From: Centrapalus pauciflorus
Lineage: Eukaryota > Streptophyta > Magnoliopsida > Asterales > Asteraceae
Direction: 5' to 3'
Length of the DNA: 64,000 bases
NCBI GenBank assembly: GCA_020465985.1
Contig: JAANYP010002365.1
Span: forward strand, 186,001-250,000
In this document: piece by piece, positions 18,642 to 31,447 of the stretch
Position numbering within the stretch: the stretch's first letter is position 1
How the letters are laid out: each line of letters begins with the position of its first letter
The notes under the pieces: model-generated
Databases searched by the model: none
What the model was told of the DNA's origin: nothing
Seen by the model: only the letters and a program-made list of their open reading frames with translations
Position numbers and translations under genes: made by a program

Positions 18642-19506
18642 AACCTTCCCAACTTAACTATTTGTCGTCCCCGAACAAGCCTTTGGAATCAGAACTAACT
18701 ATGTACCAGACATGTATTAGTAGTGACTCTAGGAATTCTATGTTAAGCTAGCCTTCACACTAATGCATTAAAATTTTAACATGTAAATCGAAGATGTTCT
18801 CAGTTAAAATGTATTTCCCTTAGAATTTTAATGTATCTCACTCTTGGAATTACCCTTTTAGCTCAATGTTTCGAAACTTAAAACACGTGGGTTTATTGAC
18901 CATCTTTTCCTCTTTGCATGTTTACGACAACTTTTTATTTTTAATACCATGCTTCTATCTATTTTCTTTCCAACTTAAATTATCTAGATGGTCCATGTAG
19001 CGAGATTTTGGTCAATCACTCCCAAACCAGACGGTTTTAGGGGATTAGGCATGAATGGTACCCCTACGGACTTAGTTTCCTGAACCATCTGGACTACAAT
19101 TAACTTATTTCTTAGGCTAAAAATGTGGTTAAGTTATCCCCCTTATTGCACGGGTTTCCAAAATCTTTTGACACATTACTTATATTTAAGCCAGAATAAA
19201 TTTTAACATACTTGAATTTATCTTTACATAGCAAAAATTTTAATTATTATTACGACTCTTTTCTTAATTATAGAATATCCTATCAACACTAGCCAATTCC
19301 CTCGTACATGTATTTTCTATGTATCATCAAATTCCACGGCCTGATCAACAAACAATAATCAATTGGGGAATATAAGACAGGCTACATAAACATTAAAACT
19401 CTAATAGGACTCGGCTAAAAACTAGAAATAAATAAAAACTAACGATAAAAAATTTAATGCATTACAGAAATAAAAAGAACAATGAATAAGGAAAGAAAGT
19501 ACCTGA
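18642..19506 (-). other. PPT and 3' untranslated region of C1
   Basis: Antisense AAGTTGGGAAGG (about 18643-18655) is the likely polypurine tract beside the LTR. The rest (about 850 bp) has no gene; it is collinear with 38472-39420 in C2, where a 91-bp piece is tandemly duplicated. Confidence 0.6.
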
Positions 19507-20904
19507 TCATTCGAATGGACGAGGTGGAGGAGGACCGAAGACGCTGTGGAAGAATTCGATGTACGGGTTTTGACCTGCAGGGTATTGTGCTGTAGGCGGG
19601 ACCCAGTGAGTGGGGATCTGGTCTCGTAGTTCCTGACTGCCATGCGCCGGATAGCGCTGATAAGTGTCTACGGCAGGGTCGTAGGTCTGGTAATTGGGCA
19701 TCGTGTAATCATTATATGTCTGATGTTGCATACCAACTACGGAGTCCTCGGGATGTCGGACTCCCTCCAAGTATGCCCAGTTATGGTGCTGGTAATAGGC
19801 ATTTTGATATGCCAGAGCTCTATGCCCGTCCTGAAATTGATCTACCCGACCCGACAAGTGATCGACCCTATCATAAATATGGGTCATTCACCCATTCATC
19901 TCGTCTAACCTCTGGGTCACGTCCTCCCAGAACTCACCTTGACCCACTACTAAGTCATCTAACCGCCTCATAATGCGGTCAAAATCAACACCGTCATTAC
20001 CTCGACTGTGCGAGGTAGACGCCCCTCTGTTTTGCTTTTCGTGCCGAACTTCCACGTCATTAGCGGCCTTCTCCTCTCTCTCTCCTCTCATCCTCAGTAT
20101 AGTCCTCGACATACGGCTGACTTGTCTCCTTGTCGAATATCTCGAACCCTTCATCAACTTCCCTAAAAATCAAGGTAGGGAACATAGCAGCCGTAATATA
20201 CGTCACCGAAAGAGGGAGGTCAGGGACTCGGGTGACAGTGCCCCCATCCTATCAAGAAAAGTAGAGATCAACCATCCATTAGGGATTATCGTCCTCTCTC
20301 GAGTATCATACATAGCCCATATATCGTTCATGACTGTCCTTCGCATGGACAGTCTAGGCTTACCCTTGAGAAGGGCATGCAGAACCATGATGTCCCTATG
20401 TCTGACCTTAGACAGGTTACTATCGTGAGGTAAGATGTTACTCACAATGATCTTGTGAAGCACCTTACACCTCGGGGTCAATGCACTTCGGCTATAGGAG
20501 GAGGATTCAGATTCCAAAAAGGATGGAATAAAAACCTTACTTACTTGCTCCGTCCACTCTCCCGAACAAGTCATGTCGGTAAAGGCCAACTGGGCCTCAG
20601 ATCTGTACTCAAACCCATGTTGGTTAGACCCTTCGTGGCCTACCCCCGTATTCACATTAAATAATTGGTGAAGGATTTGTGCATCCATCGCCACGTCCCT
20701 ACCATGCACGGTTCCTATAAGTCTAAAATCGTTAGGCGACCGACCCGTCTCCCTTCGTAGGGTAGACATCCACTCTACAACATCGGCCTGATGAATCTCG
20801 TGGCCGCTCAAATCAAGCACACTCTCCCACCCTAGTAAGTCAAAGAGGTATGGAATTCCATAGTCCTCAAAGTCGTTTCTCCTAACCCTCTTCTCGACTA
20901 ACAC
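19507..20904 (-). pseudogene. Second post-pol ORF (ORF1b) of C1, ATHILA ORF-1-like
   Basis: Antisense. The N-terminal segment 20203-20904 holds YLFDLLGWESVLDLSG, WMSTLRRETGRSPNDFRLIG and DIMVLHALLKGKPRLSMRR. The middle segment 19888-20157 is charged and low-complexity. The C-terminal segment 19507-19887 is Tyr/Pro/Gln-rich and ends GPPPPRPFE. The three are in different frames with shifts near 20180 and 19890. The true start is probably further upstream (C2 begins 40927), lost in poly-T near 20920. Function unknown: such ORFs occupy env position, but I see no signal peptide or clear transmembrane helix. Confidence 0.7.
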
Positions 20905-21128
20905 CTTATTCGAGTATTTTTTTTATATAAAAACAAATGTGTTCTAACATTCTCGGGGTGTTGGGATAATAAAAGGTTCGAGGATCAATCTATGGGCACA
21001 TTGACATGTTGGGTTCTTTGTCGCGTTCTCCTTGACAGCTAAAATTTTGCCAACCAACCACAATATGTATGGGATAACTCAAACTATGCAAGTTAAATTT
21101 TTCACAATTACGCTCAATTAAATTTAAA

Positions 21129-21130
<2 letters not shown>

Positions 21131-21170
<40 letters not shown>
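21131..21170. repeat. (AT)n microsatellite in C1
   Basis: About 40 bp of AT repeat upstream of ORF1b. A longer tract lies at the equivalent place in C2 (41011-41079). Confidence 0.95.
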
Positions 21171-21177
<7 letters not shown>

Positions 21178-21397
21178 TTATTGCTCTCTAATTTTGCATC
21201 ACTCTATATATAGTCTATAATTTGCCAACAATTTAAATGCCAAACACATACTTAATTTATCTATAAATCCATATCTCATCAAACATACATCAAGCTTATC
21301 ATCAAATTCATGCAATTTCACATACTTTGACTCTAAAAAGTTCAAATCACCATGAAAACTCCATGGATGACCATGAAGCTCAAGCTTTCATTTTTGC

Positions 21398-22649
21398 AGT
21401 CACACCCCGTTACCCCGGTTGGCAACGAAACGTGACGTCGCAGAAGTGTAACCATAATCATAACGAGCGACCACTATATGGACGTTTTTTAAAAATACAT
21501 TGATTTAACTTCAATTATAAATATTGTTTTACATAACCAAAATACAGCATATGTAGTTCTTAAAATACCAAGATTTAAATACATAATTTAGTTTATCAAG
21601 AAAGATGCAAATAATTCTCCGAGTTTGAAAATGATGCGACTCCAAAATGAACGGAAGCCTTGGAATACTTCCGATAAATGTGCATGTCTCAAACACCTGA
21701 AAATACATGCTAAAATACGTCAACAAATTGTTGGTGAGCTCATAGGTTTACGCGAAAAGACCAGTTGTATGGACATTATCCGATGAGTTGAATTTATAAA
21801 ATCATAAATTCCGTGTATGTATTACATAAACCATCATGCAACCGAAGCTTAATTAAAATGAGTTTTCTCTGTGCAGTATCCCCGACTGTAATATCGTATG
21901 TTGAATATATATGCACTCGCTGTTAGCCGACCCGAACTAACCCGAATGGGGGACATGACTCCCAATAGATCTATCCACAATATATCCGCGCTTGCAAATA
22001 AATGCAATTAACGGTTCATGATTTGAGGGCTGATAGATCCACATGTGTAATACATATAAGAACAAATAGTTTTGATTTCCATATAAATAGTGCATATATT
22101 TCCACCCTAATAGATAGTGAAAATAGGGGCTATGAAGACTCACCGAGCTTGCGATGGCAAAAACGAGCGTAAAAAGCTATGTAGCGTAAATGGATGGATG
22201 ATGCGTCGAGTGAGTTTAATCGAGTCCTAAATGATAATAAGGACTTAATATCTCTAATATATGATGGTATATATATTTACAGATATTTATGTCTTAAATC
22301 ACCCAACATTACAAGTTTATAAATAAAATCCGCTTAAAACGTCAAGTATATATGTGTATATATATATATATATATATAGATTTAGGTTCAAGTGAGTACC
22401 ACTTCTAATGCAGCGCACCAGAAGGTACCACCCTTAAAAGTAATTTTTTTGAAATTTTTTTTCATGAACATGTTCTAATTAACATTACACAGATCATATG
22501 TGAATTTCACGCAAATCCGAACACACTAAGTGCATGAAAACACACATCACATAAATGCATGTTCACATGTCTTCAAAATTATGTAAGTGTGTGTTCACAT
22601 CATTTTTTAGGAGCTAGGAGATGTGAATGTATGTGAAATTTACATACGT

Positions 22650-22729
<80 letters not shown>

Positions 22730-22988
22730 CAGCTTTTTCGGAGGTTTTTCGGCCTACTTTAAGGCTGTTTTTGACCAACCTCCAAAATGTTTTAGACTTT
22801 GTTTTTCTAGGAAATTAAACTACTATATATAAAGGATTTTTAGAATCAAGAACGGCCATTTATCGAGATGTTTAGGTTGGTTTAAAAGCTCGTTAAAAAC
22901 CCTATGTTGGCCATTTTTGAGCTGTCAAACTTTCAGTTTCCCAAATAATTTCTGGAGGTCTTAACCTGGTTTAGTGCCGGATGTTACA
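21398..22988 (-). repeat. 3' LTR of gypsy-2 (shortened)
   Basis: 1591 bp. Antisense start TGTAACATCC at 22988; the terminal base at 21398 is mutated (AGTCACACCCC instead of TGTCACACCCC). Compared with the 5' LTR it lacks about 1.17 kb (corresponding to about 28230-29395), including the TATA box, retains about 80 bp missing there (22115-22190), and carries an extra block of about 280 bp inside its (AT)n tract. Confidence 0.88.
22347..22722. repeat. (AT)n tract with roughly 280-bp insertion
   Basis: The 5' LTR has a single short AT run here (27973-27990). This LTR has (AT)n, then about 280 bp of unrelated sequence (22379-22653, starting GATTTAGGTTCAAGTGAG), then a long (AT)n (22654-22722). The insert is non-coding, AT-rich, with many short TTCACAT/ATGTGAA words. 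It looks like a small non-autonomous element that targeted TA repeats. Confidence 0.65.
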
Positions 22989-25900
22989 GTCTCTCCCTGT
23001 TATAGGAATTTCGTCCCGAAATTAGCTCGTGTTCTCCACTGCTTGAGTATTTGAGAACAGCTGAGGGTATTTTTCTCGGAACTGATCTTCGCGTTCCCAC
23101 GTAAACTCAGGACCTCGCTTAGATTTCCATCTGACTTTTATTATCGGGATCCGACTGTGCTTTAGTTTCTTGACTTCTTGGTCCATGATTTCAACCGTCT
23201 CTTTGATGAAGCGAAGTTTATCAGTTAGTTGGATCTCTCCCAAGAGGTAACAAGTGTCTCCTCTAACAAACACTTCTTCTTATTCGATACATGGAAGGTA
23301 TTGTGCATGCTGCTAAGCTCTGGTGGTAACTCTAAATGATAAGCTATGAGTCCAATTCCCTTTAAGACTTTGTATTGCCAATGTATCGAGGGTTTAATTA
23401 TCCTTGTTTCCCAAATCGTAACACGCCCTTCCTTGGCAAGACTTTCATCAGTACTTGTTCTCCTAATTAGAACTCAAGGGATTTTCTATTTTCATCTGCA
23501 TAACTTTCTTACCATCGTAGACAACTTTTAGTCAGTTAGGTATCTGTACTATCCTTTTGGTAGTTTCGAGAATGGTATTAGGGCCAGTGATTTGGCTATT
23601 TCCTACTTCTACACAACAAATCGGCGATCGACACTTTCGCTCGTAGAGGGCCTCAAACGGAGCAGCTTTAATACTCGAGTGATAGCTATTGTAGTTAATA
23701 ATTCCACTAAGGCAATTGAGTATCCATTACACAGGCTCTTAATATGTGTTCTAGGGTTTGGATCGTTCTATTATTCTGACCATTCGTCTGAGGGTGATAA
23801 GTGGTACTCATGTCCAAGTTTGTATGCAAAGCTTGCAGTAATAATTGCCAAAAGTCTAGATGTAAATCTGCTATTCGTATCCGAAATGATTTAAATAGGC
23901 ACTCCGTGTCCGGAGACGACTTCCTTGAGGTACATTTGGACTAGCTTATTCATTCTGTTGTTCTCCTTGATTGGTAGGAATGTGCGGATTTTGTTAGGCG
24001 GTCGACTAATACTCAAATGGTTTGCTTATGTTTGTCTTAACTTTGGAGCATGTTAGGAATTTGTTGACATATGTGGCAATGTCATCCTTCATGTTAGGTC
24101 ACCCGTACAGCTCCTTAAGGTCATGTGATACATTTTATCGGATCCGGGGTGAACGACATATCTTAATTTGTGTCCTTCATCCATAGTCAGCTTTCTTATT
24201 CCACCAAACAGAGTAATCAGATTCTATTCATGAAATATCGATTTTTACTAGCCCTTATCCTAAACTATTTATCCACTTGTACTCCTAACGGCTTAGCTCA
24301 TTAGTTTTCCTCAGGTGATAACGGATTTTCACGGTTGCAATTACTTATTAGTTCCATCCAACGGTTCTACTTCATATTCGACTCTTTCTGGTTCAAGATG
24401 TGTTTGAGGCTCTTATGGTCTGTGAATACAATACACTTCATATCGTACAACTAATGTCTCCAAGGATAAAGACTACTGCTTCAAGATCCAGATCATGCAT
24501 TGTGTAAATCACCTAGAGAACCTTAAGTTTTTCATAAAGTATAAGTTATGACCCTATCTTTCTATATCAACCCATTGTGTGAAGCATCACAGTAATCTAC
24601 AAATTTCTTGCTTCTCTTGGATAAAATAAGCGCGCTACACAGGTTGTGCTTTAATAACTGATATGATGTCTCATGATCCTCGCCCCAATCATACTTAATG
24701 TCTTTTCAGGTCAGTTTTGTTAGAGCTCTGGTGAACTTTGAGAAATTTCTGATAATTGCTTATAATAAGTGGCAAGTCTTAAGGACCGTCGTATCTTTAC
24801 GGGGGTTCTAAGAGTTAACCAATTTCTGATAGTCTCGATCTTGGCGGGGTTAACTTGGATTCCTTTACTATTGATCACGTGACCGAGAAATCTTACCTAT
24901 CTTAGTCAAAAGTCAAACTTAGAAAGCTTGGCATATAGTTATTCTTTCTTCAACAACTCTAAAATCAGTCTTAAATGTTTGCTCGTGCTCCTCCTTGTTT
25001 CGTGAGTAGATTAAGAAGTCATTCAAGAATACAATCACGAATTTGTCTAGATACGGTTTGCACACCCGATGAGGTCCATGAGTATCGTTGGGGCACTGGT
25101 TAATCCAAACGGCATTAATAGGAATTTATGATGACCGAAACGGAATCTGAAGGCTGTGTTTGGAATATCTTTCTTGCGAACTCTAACCTGATGATAACCA
25201 GACCTTAGGTCGATCTTCTAATAGAAGCTTAATTCTTGGAGTTTGGTCAAACAAGTCATTGATCCTTGTGAGCGGGTGTCGGTTCTTTTAGTTTATCTAG
25301 CTCTTAGTAATTGATCCACATTCTGAAGGTTCCATTCTTCTTCTTTATGAACAAAACTGGAGCTCCTCTAAAGCGAGGAACTCGGTTTGATAAAGCTTTT
25401 ATCTAAGAGCTACTACAGTTGGTTGGACGATTCTTACACTATGGTGGGGCTAATCGGCATGGTGCTCGAGCCACTGGTATCGCATCTGATACTAGGACGA
25501 TTTTTTTTAATCTGACTTGCCTAGATGTTGGGAGTTCAGGTAAGTGTTCTGGAAAAACTTTGGCGTAACCATAAATAATAAGAATATTTTCGAGCCGCTT
25601 TCCCTTTGGCTCCCTCTCTATCAAAACTTCAGGGTCCAAATGCTAGAGATGATGCTTGCTTTGGTATTTCTTGCTTTGCCTTGGACAGTAAGGACCTTCT
25701 TATTGGCTAAAGGTATATGAACCGTCTTCTTGTTCCACACTACTTCCGCATGATTTTTCGATAGTCAATCCATGCCTGTGACCACGTCAAAATTTCTCAG
25801 TTTGACGGGCATCAAGTCTGTTTCAAAGAGTCGGCCTACTAATTCTAAGGAGCATCCTCGACTTATATTATTTGTCTTAAGCGTCTCACTGTCATCAACC

Positions 25901-27116
25901 TCAATAGCATAAGTAGCACTTAATGGAATTTATCTGTTTTGTGAACTTAGTGGATATAAACTCCTATCAGCACCAGTATCAAATAGTAGAAATGCATAAG
26001 TGGTATCTAATGGGGTAAGAGGATAAGTCTACGGGTTTGAAATTTCTTAGGCAGATAGTCACAGCTTTATCTTCTCCTACGCAGAGTTGTAGTTAAAGCT
26101 TAATCCCTCATAAAAGTTCTTGATACTTAATCTTTCTATATGATATGGTCAGAATTTTCTTATAAATTTTTAAGCCTTATTTACCCTAAGATATATCAGA
26201 TAGCATAGCCTAGATAAATACTATAAAATGGTAGAAGGGTACTAAGTATGAGATGCTTCTGGGGTTTCCTCGTACTCCAGAGTGTTAAGTCGTTGGGTTA
26301 GTTCTACATTACGGGCTTTGCGCTCTGCTAAGCGCTGTCACAATTTGTCTATTCCGTCTTGTTGAATCGCTTGGGTGTTCTGGTTGTCCCAAGGTATATT
26401 GAGGGTTTGTATTGCCTCCTGCTTAATCCTTGCAAAGATCTCACCGACCTCTAGGTGGATTTTGTCGAAATTGGAGAACGTGTCTGGCGTCCCTTGCCAC
26501 CAACAGAGGCATCGTTTGTTACGTAGGTTTCTGGGTAAGTGTCGGCACCTGAGAGGAAGATGGTGTTCTGACTTCAAACTGGTTTTGGATCCCTTCCTCG
26601 TTTCTCCACTCTTGGAGAGTGTGAGGCATCCATCCCCACTGTCTTACGTTCGCCTATCGTTACAGTTGCGGGCTTGGCTGGTGAGTAGGTACCGGGATAG
26701 ACTCCCGTTGTGCTAGTCACACCCTTTTCCTAGGGGTGAACTTCCTTAATGGTCCATTGGGATGACTTCTGAATAGGGTGTAGGATGGCATATGTGGTGG
26801 TGATGGTGGAGCAATTTGTGTTGCAGGGCCACAATTGCCCTCCTTATGCTTTGACGAGTCCATTACATCGTCATTGATTTAGTCTTGGTGGTTTCCCGAT
26901 CCAATGTACACCCCTGTGTCACCTTGGCTTCTATGTTCCATGGGTGAGAATTCATCCTCTGAGTCAAAGAGGATAATAACCATATTGTTCGACATGTTTT
27001 GTCATCAGGGTCCATATATGTGTTCACAGTTCTTGAAGAAAACTTAGTTTTGTAACAGTTATAGCCTAGGAACTAATGCAACCTAGTTCACTATAACTAT
27101 GGCTCTGATACCAATC
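22989..27116 (-). pseudogene. pol: Decayed pol and accessory ORF of gypsy-2
   Basis: Antisense. 23022-23273 is the last integrase segment and chromodomain (VKKLKHSRIPIIKVRW, KSKRGPEFTWERED). 23280-25430 shows RNase H, RT and IN words broken by many stops. 25439-25639 is the protease-RT linker (YAKVFPEHLPELP). About 25960-26000 holds the protease site FDTGADRS. 26338-26577 is the coiled-coil accessory ORF relic with TQAIQQDGIDKL. A second accessory ORF starts at 26995 (MSNNMVIILFDSEDE), matching 49033 in gypsy-3. AATTTCG-TCC-CGAAATT (23007-23023) overlaps the pol stop as in gypsy-3. Confidence 0.75.
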
Positions 27117-29423
27117 TGTCACACCCCGTTACCCCGGTTGGCAACGAAACGTGACGTCGCGGAAGCGTAACCATAATAATAACGAACGACCACTATATGG
27201 ACGTTTTTCAAAAATACATTGATTTAACTTCAAATATAAATGTTGTTTTACATAACCAAAATACAGCATAATTAGTTCTTAAAATACCAAGATTTAAATA
27301 CACAATTTAGTTTATCAGGAAAGATGCAAATAATTCTCCGAGTTTGAAAATGATGCGACTCCAAAATGAACGGAAGCCTTGGAATACTTCCGATAAATGT
27401 GCATGTCTCAAACACCTGAAAATACATGCTAAAATACGTCAACAAATTGTTGGTGAGCTCATAGGTTTACGCGAAAAGACCAGTTGTATGGACATTATCC
27501 GATGAGTTGAATTTATAAAATCATAAATTCTGTGAATGTATTACATAAACCATCATGCAACCGAAGTTTAATTAAAATGAGTTTGCCTTGTGCAGTATCC
27601 CCGACTGTAATACTTGTGTGTTGAATATCTATGCACTCGCTGTTAGCCGACCCGAACTAACCCGAATGGGGGACATGACTCACAATAGATCTATCTACAA
27701 TATATTCGTGCTTGCAAATAAATGCAATTAACGGTTCATGATTTGAGGGCTGATGGATCCACATGTGTAATACATATAAGAAATAAATAGTTTTGATTTC
27801 CATAAAAATAGTGCAAATGGATGGATGATGCGTCGAGTGAGTTTAATCGAGTCCTAAATGATAATAAAGACTTAATATCTCTAATATATGATGGTATATA
27901 TATTTATAGATTTTTATGTCTTAAATCACCCAACATTACAAGTTTATAAATAAAATCCGCTTAAAACGTCAAGTATATATATATATATAATTTTCCAGCT
28001 TTTTCGGAGGTTTTTCGGCCTCCTTTAAGGCTGTTTTTGACCAAGCTCCAAAATGTTTTAGACTTTTGTTTTCTAGGACATTAAACTACTATATATATAG
28101 GATTTTTAGAATCAAGAATGGCTATTTTTCGAGATGTTTAGGTTGGTTTAAAAGCTCGTTAAAAACCCTATGTTGGCCATTTTTGAGCTGTCAAACTTTC
28201 GGTTTCCCAAATATTTTCTGGAGGTCTTAAACTCCAAAATAAATTATGAAAACTTCCAGATCTATAGTTAAGACATAGATCTACCTTTTGAGACAAGTAT
28301 CAACTCATTTCGATAAGTTCTGAATTAGTTATGATTTTTCAAAGTCGATGTAAATTTTCTGCCGAAAATCCGTAGTTTATAAACTTGAAATAGCTTGTGA
28401 TTCTTGTTGTTTATTCAAAGACTACTTGTATAAAAGTTATAAAAGTTATAAAACACATATATATCACTTGTTTTCATAATATTAACATTTTTATGATGTG
28501 TTCATATATTCATAAACGCATTTAAAGAAACAACTTAAAAATTAAAACTAGAAACCCATAAACTTGAGTTTTTACGAAACTTGTTGTTGTTGGTGATTAT
28601 GTATATATTATGCAAGACTTATATAAACATAGTTGTATGATGAAATAAGTTAGTATTTACTTACTTTGAAGTGTTTAGAATATGATTTTGAGTAATAGTT
28701 GGAAACCTTGCAAGACTTGCATCAAAACACTTGAATTTCTTGAAGAACACTTGAATGCAAAAGTTTGTGATGTGTGTGTGTATAGATCCGGTTTTTAGAG
28801 AAGAAAAGGAGAGGTTTTTGTTGTTTGAAGAGTGGAAAAGAAGTAAGAAATGAGGTCTTATTTATAGGCAAAGTGTTTGGTCTTTCAAATGATGAAAGGC
28901 ATGGAAAGTAGGAGGTTGTGTGCACTTTTTAAACAAAATGATTGTGTTTAAAGTAATATTAAAAAAATAGAAGTCAACCCCTAATTGGCACATGCCTATG
29001 GCTGGCCATACATGTATTATACATGTTATTTCATTTTTTTTTTTTGTATAAAAGTATTTAGAAATGTATTCTTGTATTTCCCTTTTCTTGTAATTTCATA
29101 AATACTTATGGATGCATTGTTTTAATGAATTGTTTTAGTCTTGCATAATTAATGTTAAGTAATTGTCTTAGTGTTTGATTAGTGTCACTAATCATAATTT
29201 AATTATGTACTTAGTTGAATTAATCCCTCATATCGTAAATCGATCGGATTAATTGATTTCCCGATTCATCGCACCGATGAATTTGATTCTAATTGAGTTG
29301 AATTTTCTAATAAACCTTGTTAATCACATGATTAATTTCTAATGACCACTGATTAGACTATAATTGGCTATGAAATACAAATTAGGTCATTGTTGCTAAC
29401 CTGGTTTAGTGTCGGATGTTACA
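27117..29423 (-). repeat. 5' LTR of gypsy-2
   Basis: 2307 bp, antisense start TGTAACATCC at 29423, end GGGGTGTGACA at 27117, followed antisense by GATTGGTATCAGAGCC. TATA box (antisense TATAAATA, 28859-28866). About 80 bp are missing near 27817 relative to the 3' LTR. Confidence 0.9.
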
Positions 29424-29428
29424 TTTGC

Positions 29429-30191
29429 TCAAATAAGAATGAAGTAAGTTGAAATTACTTAATAAAAACACTAACCTTGGTGATTAGAAGGTTGAAGATG
29501 ATAAAAATCTAGCTTTTTTCTTAACCCCTTCTAGACCAAAAAAATCCTTCAAGATGTGTGAAAATACTCACAAGGAAGATGTTTCTAGCCTAAATATTTG
29601 TTGCATATGATAATGTGGTTGTTTTTAGGCTTAGATTTGAAAATTTTTAGCACAAAAATGGGATGTAGGAAGTGTAGCCGCACACCAAGCCGTAAGTTGA
29701 AGCTTCTAGGGTTTCTGATAACGAAGAATGAAGCTGAAATGGGGGTCTTATCTCGACAGGGCGTAGGGCCAGCGCAAAGCTGCGCCCCCCGCATCCCCCC
29801 CCCCCCCCCCCCCCCGCGCCCAACTCGGCTAAAAATTTTGTGGAGGCTAAAGTAATTAATTAACTTATCGTTTGGAACCTACCCTCCCCAACTTAGACCT
29901 TTGTGACGTCCTCGTCACATTAGAATTAATTAATCTGTTAATGACTTTGAGAGATAGATCGGTACATATTCATTATTCATAACCAATAAATTTAAACAAC
30001 TAAAAAAATAGTATTCAAATAAAATTCGTCTTTTAAATAATTCAAATAAAATAAAGACACCACACTATATAAAAAAAAACCAAATTTAGTACGATTACAA
30101 TTCAAATAAAAGCAAACCACATAAGAAACAAACCAAACCAAACTTAATGTTTTTCACACAACAAACAACCCAATCATACTCAGATAATAAA
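29429..30191 (-). other. Spacer between ORF1a and ORF1b of C1
   Basis: No gene. It holds a GC-rich block with a run of 21 C (about 29795-29815) that reads as G-run on the element's sense strand, and a PPT-like CTCCCCAACTTAG (29885-29897). The words around them (GCGCCC, CTCGGCTAAAAATTTT) resemble the C1 LTR. Confidence 0.6.
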
Positions 30192-31447
30192 TTAAAATTC
30201 TTTTGGAGGAGCGACAACTTCTTCTAATTCTCCGACTGTAATCTGGATATTGGTGAGCCAATCGGAATGCACTTGAAGGAGCTGATCATTTTTCTGTTGG
30301 CCTCCTCGAAGTTTCTAGATTTCTTTAAGCGGCATGTTGTTCGTGCTCACCAAGTCTCTAACTACTCCCTTTATTTTATCAACCTGATCCCATACAATTT
30401 CGACAGTCTCAATCCTTTTCCATGGTCTCTTGTCTTCCTCGTCTACCTCCATTCTGGCTTTTCCTTTGCTGCTTTTTTCCTTCAGTCGGGTATTCAGGGG
30501 CAATAAATGGGACTTAGGTTACTTTGGCGGTTTTAGGGCAACGGATTTGGAATACTACTTCGGTGCACTCAAACACTAACCCTATCATAGTAATCCTCGT
30601 AAACCATATGATATGCGGGTTAATGAACCACATGGGTAATTCTTCCAACACTGCTTTTTCTATAACAAATAACTTAGTAAGCATCCTACAGTGAGGGTAA
30701 TTCAATTACTCCCTGACCCGTTACACGACACTCCCATAAATTTTGCATGATGACATATCCCAGAGACACAGTCGGGTATCCGGTTATGAGTGCATGTACT
30801 AAAAGGATCTCCTGAGGTCTCACATAAGTAGTGTCTTGGTGACGTGGAAGCACGTTAAAAATAACTAACTTCCACATTACCTTAGCCAAGGGGCATAAGT
30901 CTCCTCTATTAAAAGCAGTGTAAGTCCAGGCATCTCGAACAGAGATTCCAAAAACTGTAGCTATCATTTTGTCCCACTGGTTAGTCCACTTAATGATTTT
31001 ACGCATTCTAGTCCCTTGGGTATTAGTTAGTGTCCAGAATTCCATAGGGCGTGGTGTCTCACTGTCGATAAGAAACTCTAAACTACTTTTTCCTAGAAAT
31101 TAACACTTCCTTATTTCCCACCATCTCTAGTAGCTCAAAGTCATGATCCTCGGCTTTCACTGTTGGATCATACTAGTGTGAATGTAAGGTATCTCCCACA
31201 TAACAACTCTAGCCCACCCCAAACGCTCAAACGACTCTACAATGTCAAAGTCATCAAAATCGGCCTCTTTTAAAGTATGCTCAATGAGGAACCTTAGTGG
31301 TTTGTCATTATTAGTGTTTAGGGGTATTTCAGGGAATTCCGCATTGAGAGGTTTCTCAAAGCGGACGTTTTGAGGGTTATGGGTTCTCATCCTAGGTGTT
31401 TGGGTGTTCGCGGGACGGTTACCATTAGCGTGATATTGGGTTGACAT
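30192..31447 (-). pseudogene. First post-pol ORF (ORF1a) of C1, ATHILA ORF-1-like
   Basis: Antisense, in four frames: 31157-31447 (FERLGWARVVMWEIPYIHT), 30686-31045 (GDLCPLAKVMWKLVIFNVLP, ILLVHALITGYPTVSLGYV), 30514-30705 and 30315-30503 (Lys/Glu-rich). The last frame should end with a TAA at about 30192-30194. Pattern and order match ORF1b of the same element (GW, TLRR, F-x-LVG, VHAL), so the two are paralogues. The C2 counterpart is 42201-43435. Frameshifts and stops make it non-functional. Role unknown. Confidence 0.65.

Larger units (their letters stand above)
21398..29423 (-). mobile_element. Chromovirus gypsy-2, complete outline, internally eroded
   Basis: Antisense element of 8.03 kb inserted in C1. 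Target-site duplication TTTGC at 21393-21397 and 29424-29428. 3' LTR 21398-22988, 5' LTR 27117-29423, iMet-type PBS next to 27117. The internal part (4.1 kb) is a decayed relative of gypsy-3, sharing the same LTR ends, the accessory ORF before gag and the same C-terminus. Gag is essentially deleted: only about 250 bp separate the protease relic (about 25970) from the coiled-coil ORF stop. Confidence 0.92.

Noticed and set aside
22627..22818. Open frame made of repeated Ile-Tyr
   Set aside because: Translation of an (AT)n microsatellite; no protein character. The same applies at 20990-21175, 37082-37282, 40928-41177 and 59468-59650.
29598..29855. Plus-strand frame with a run of Pro
   Set aside because: Caused by the C homopolymer; lies in the non-coding spacer of an antisense element.
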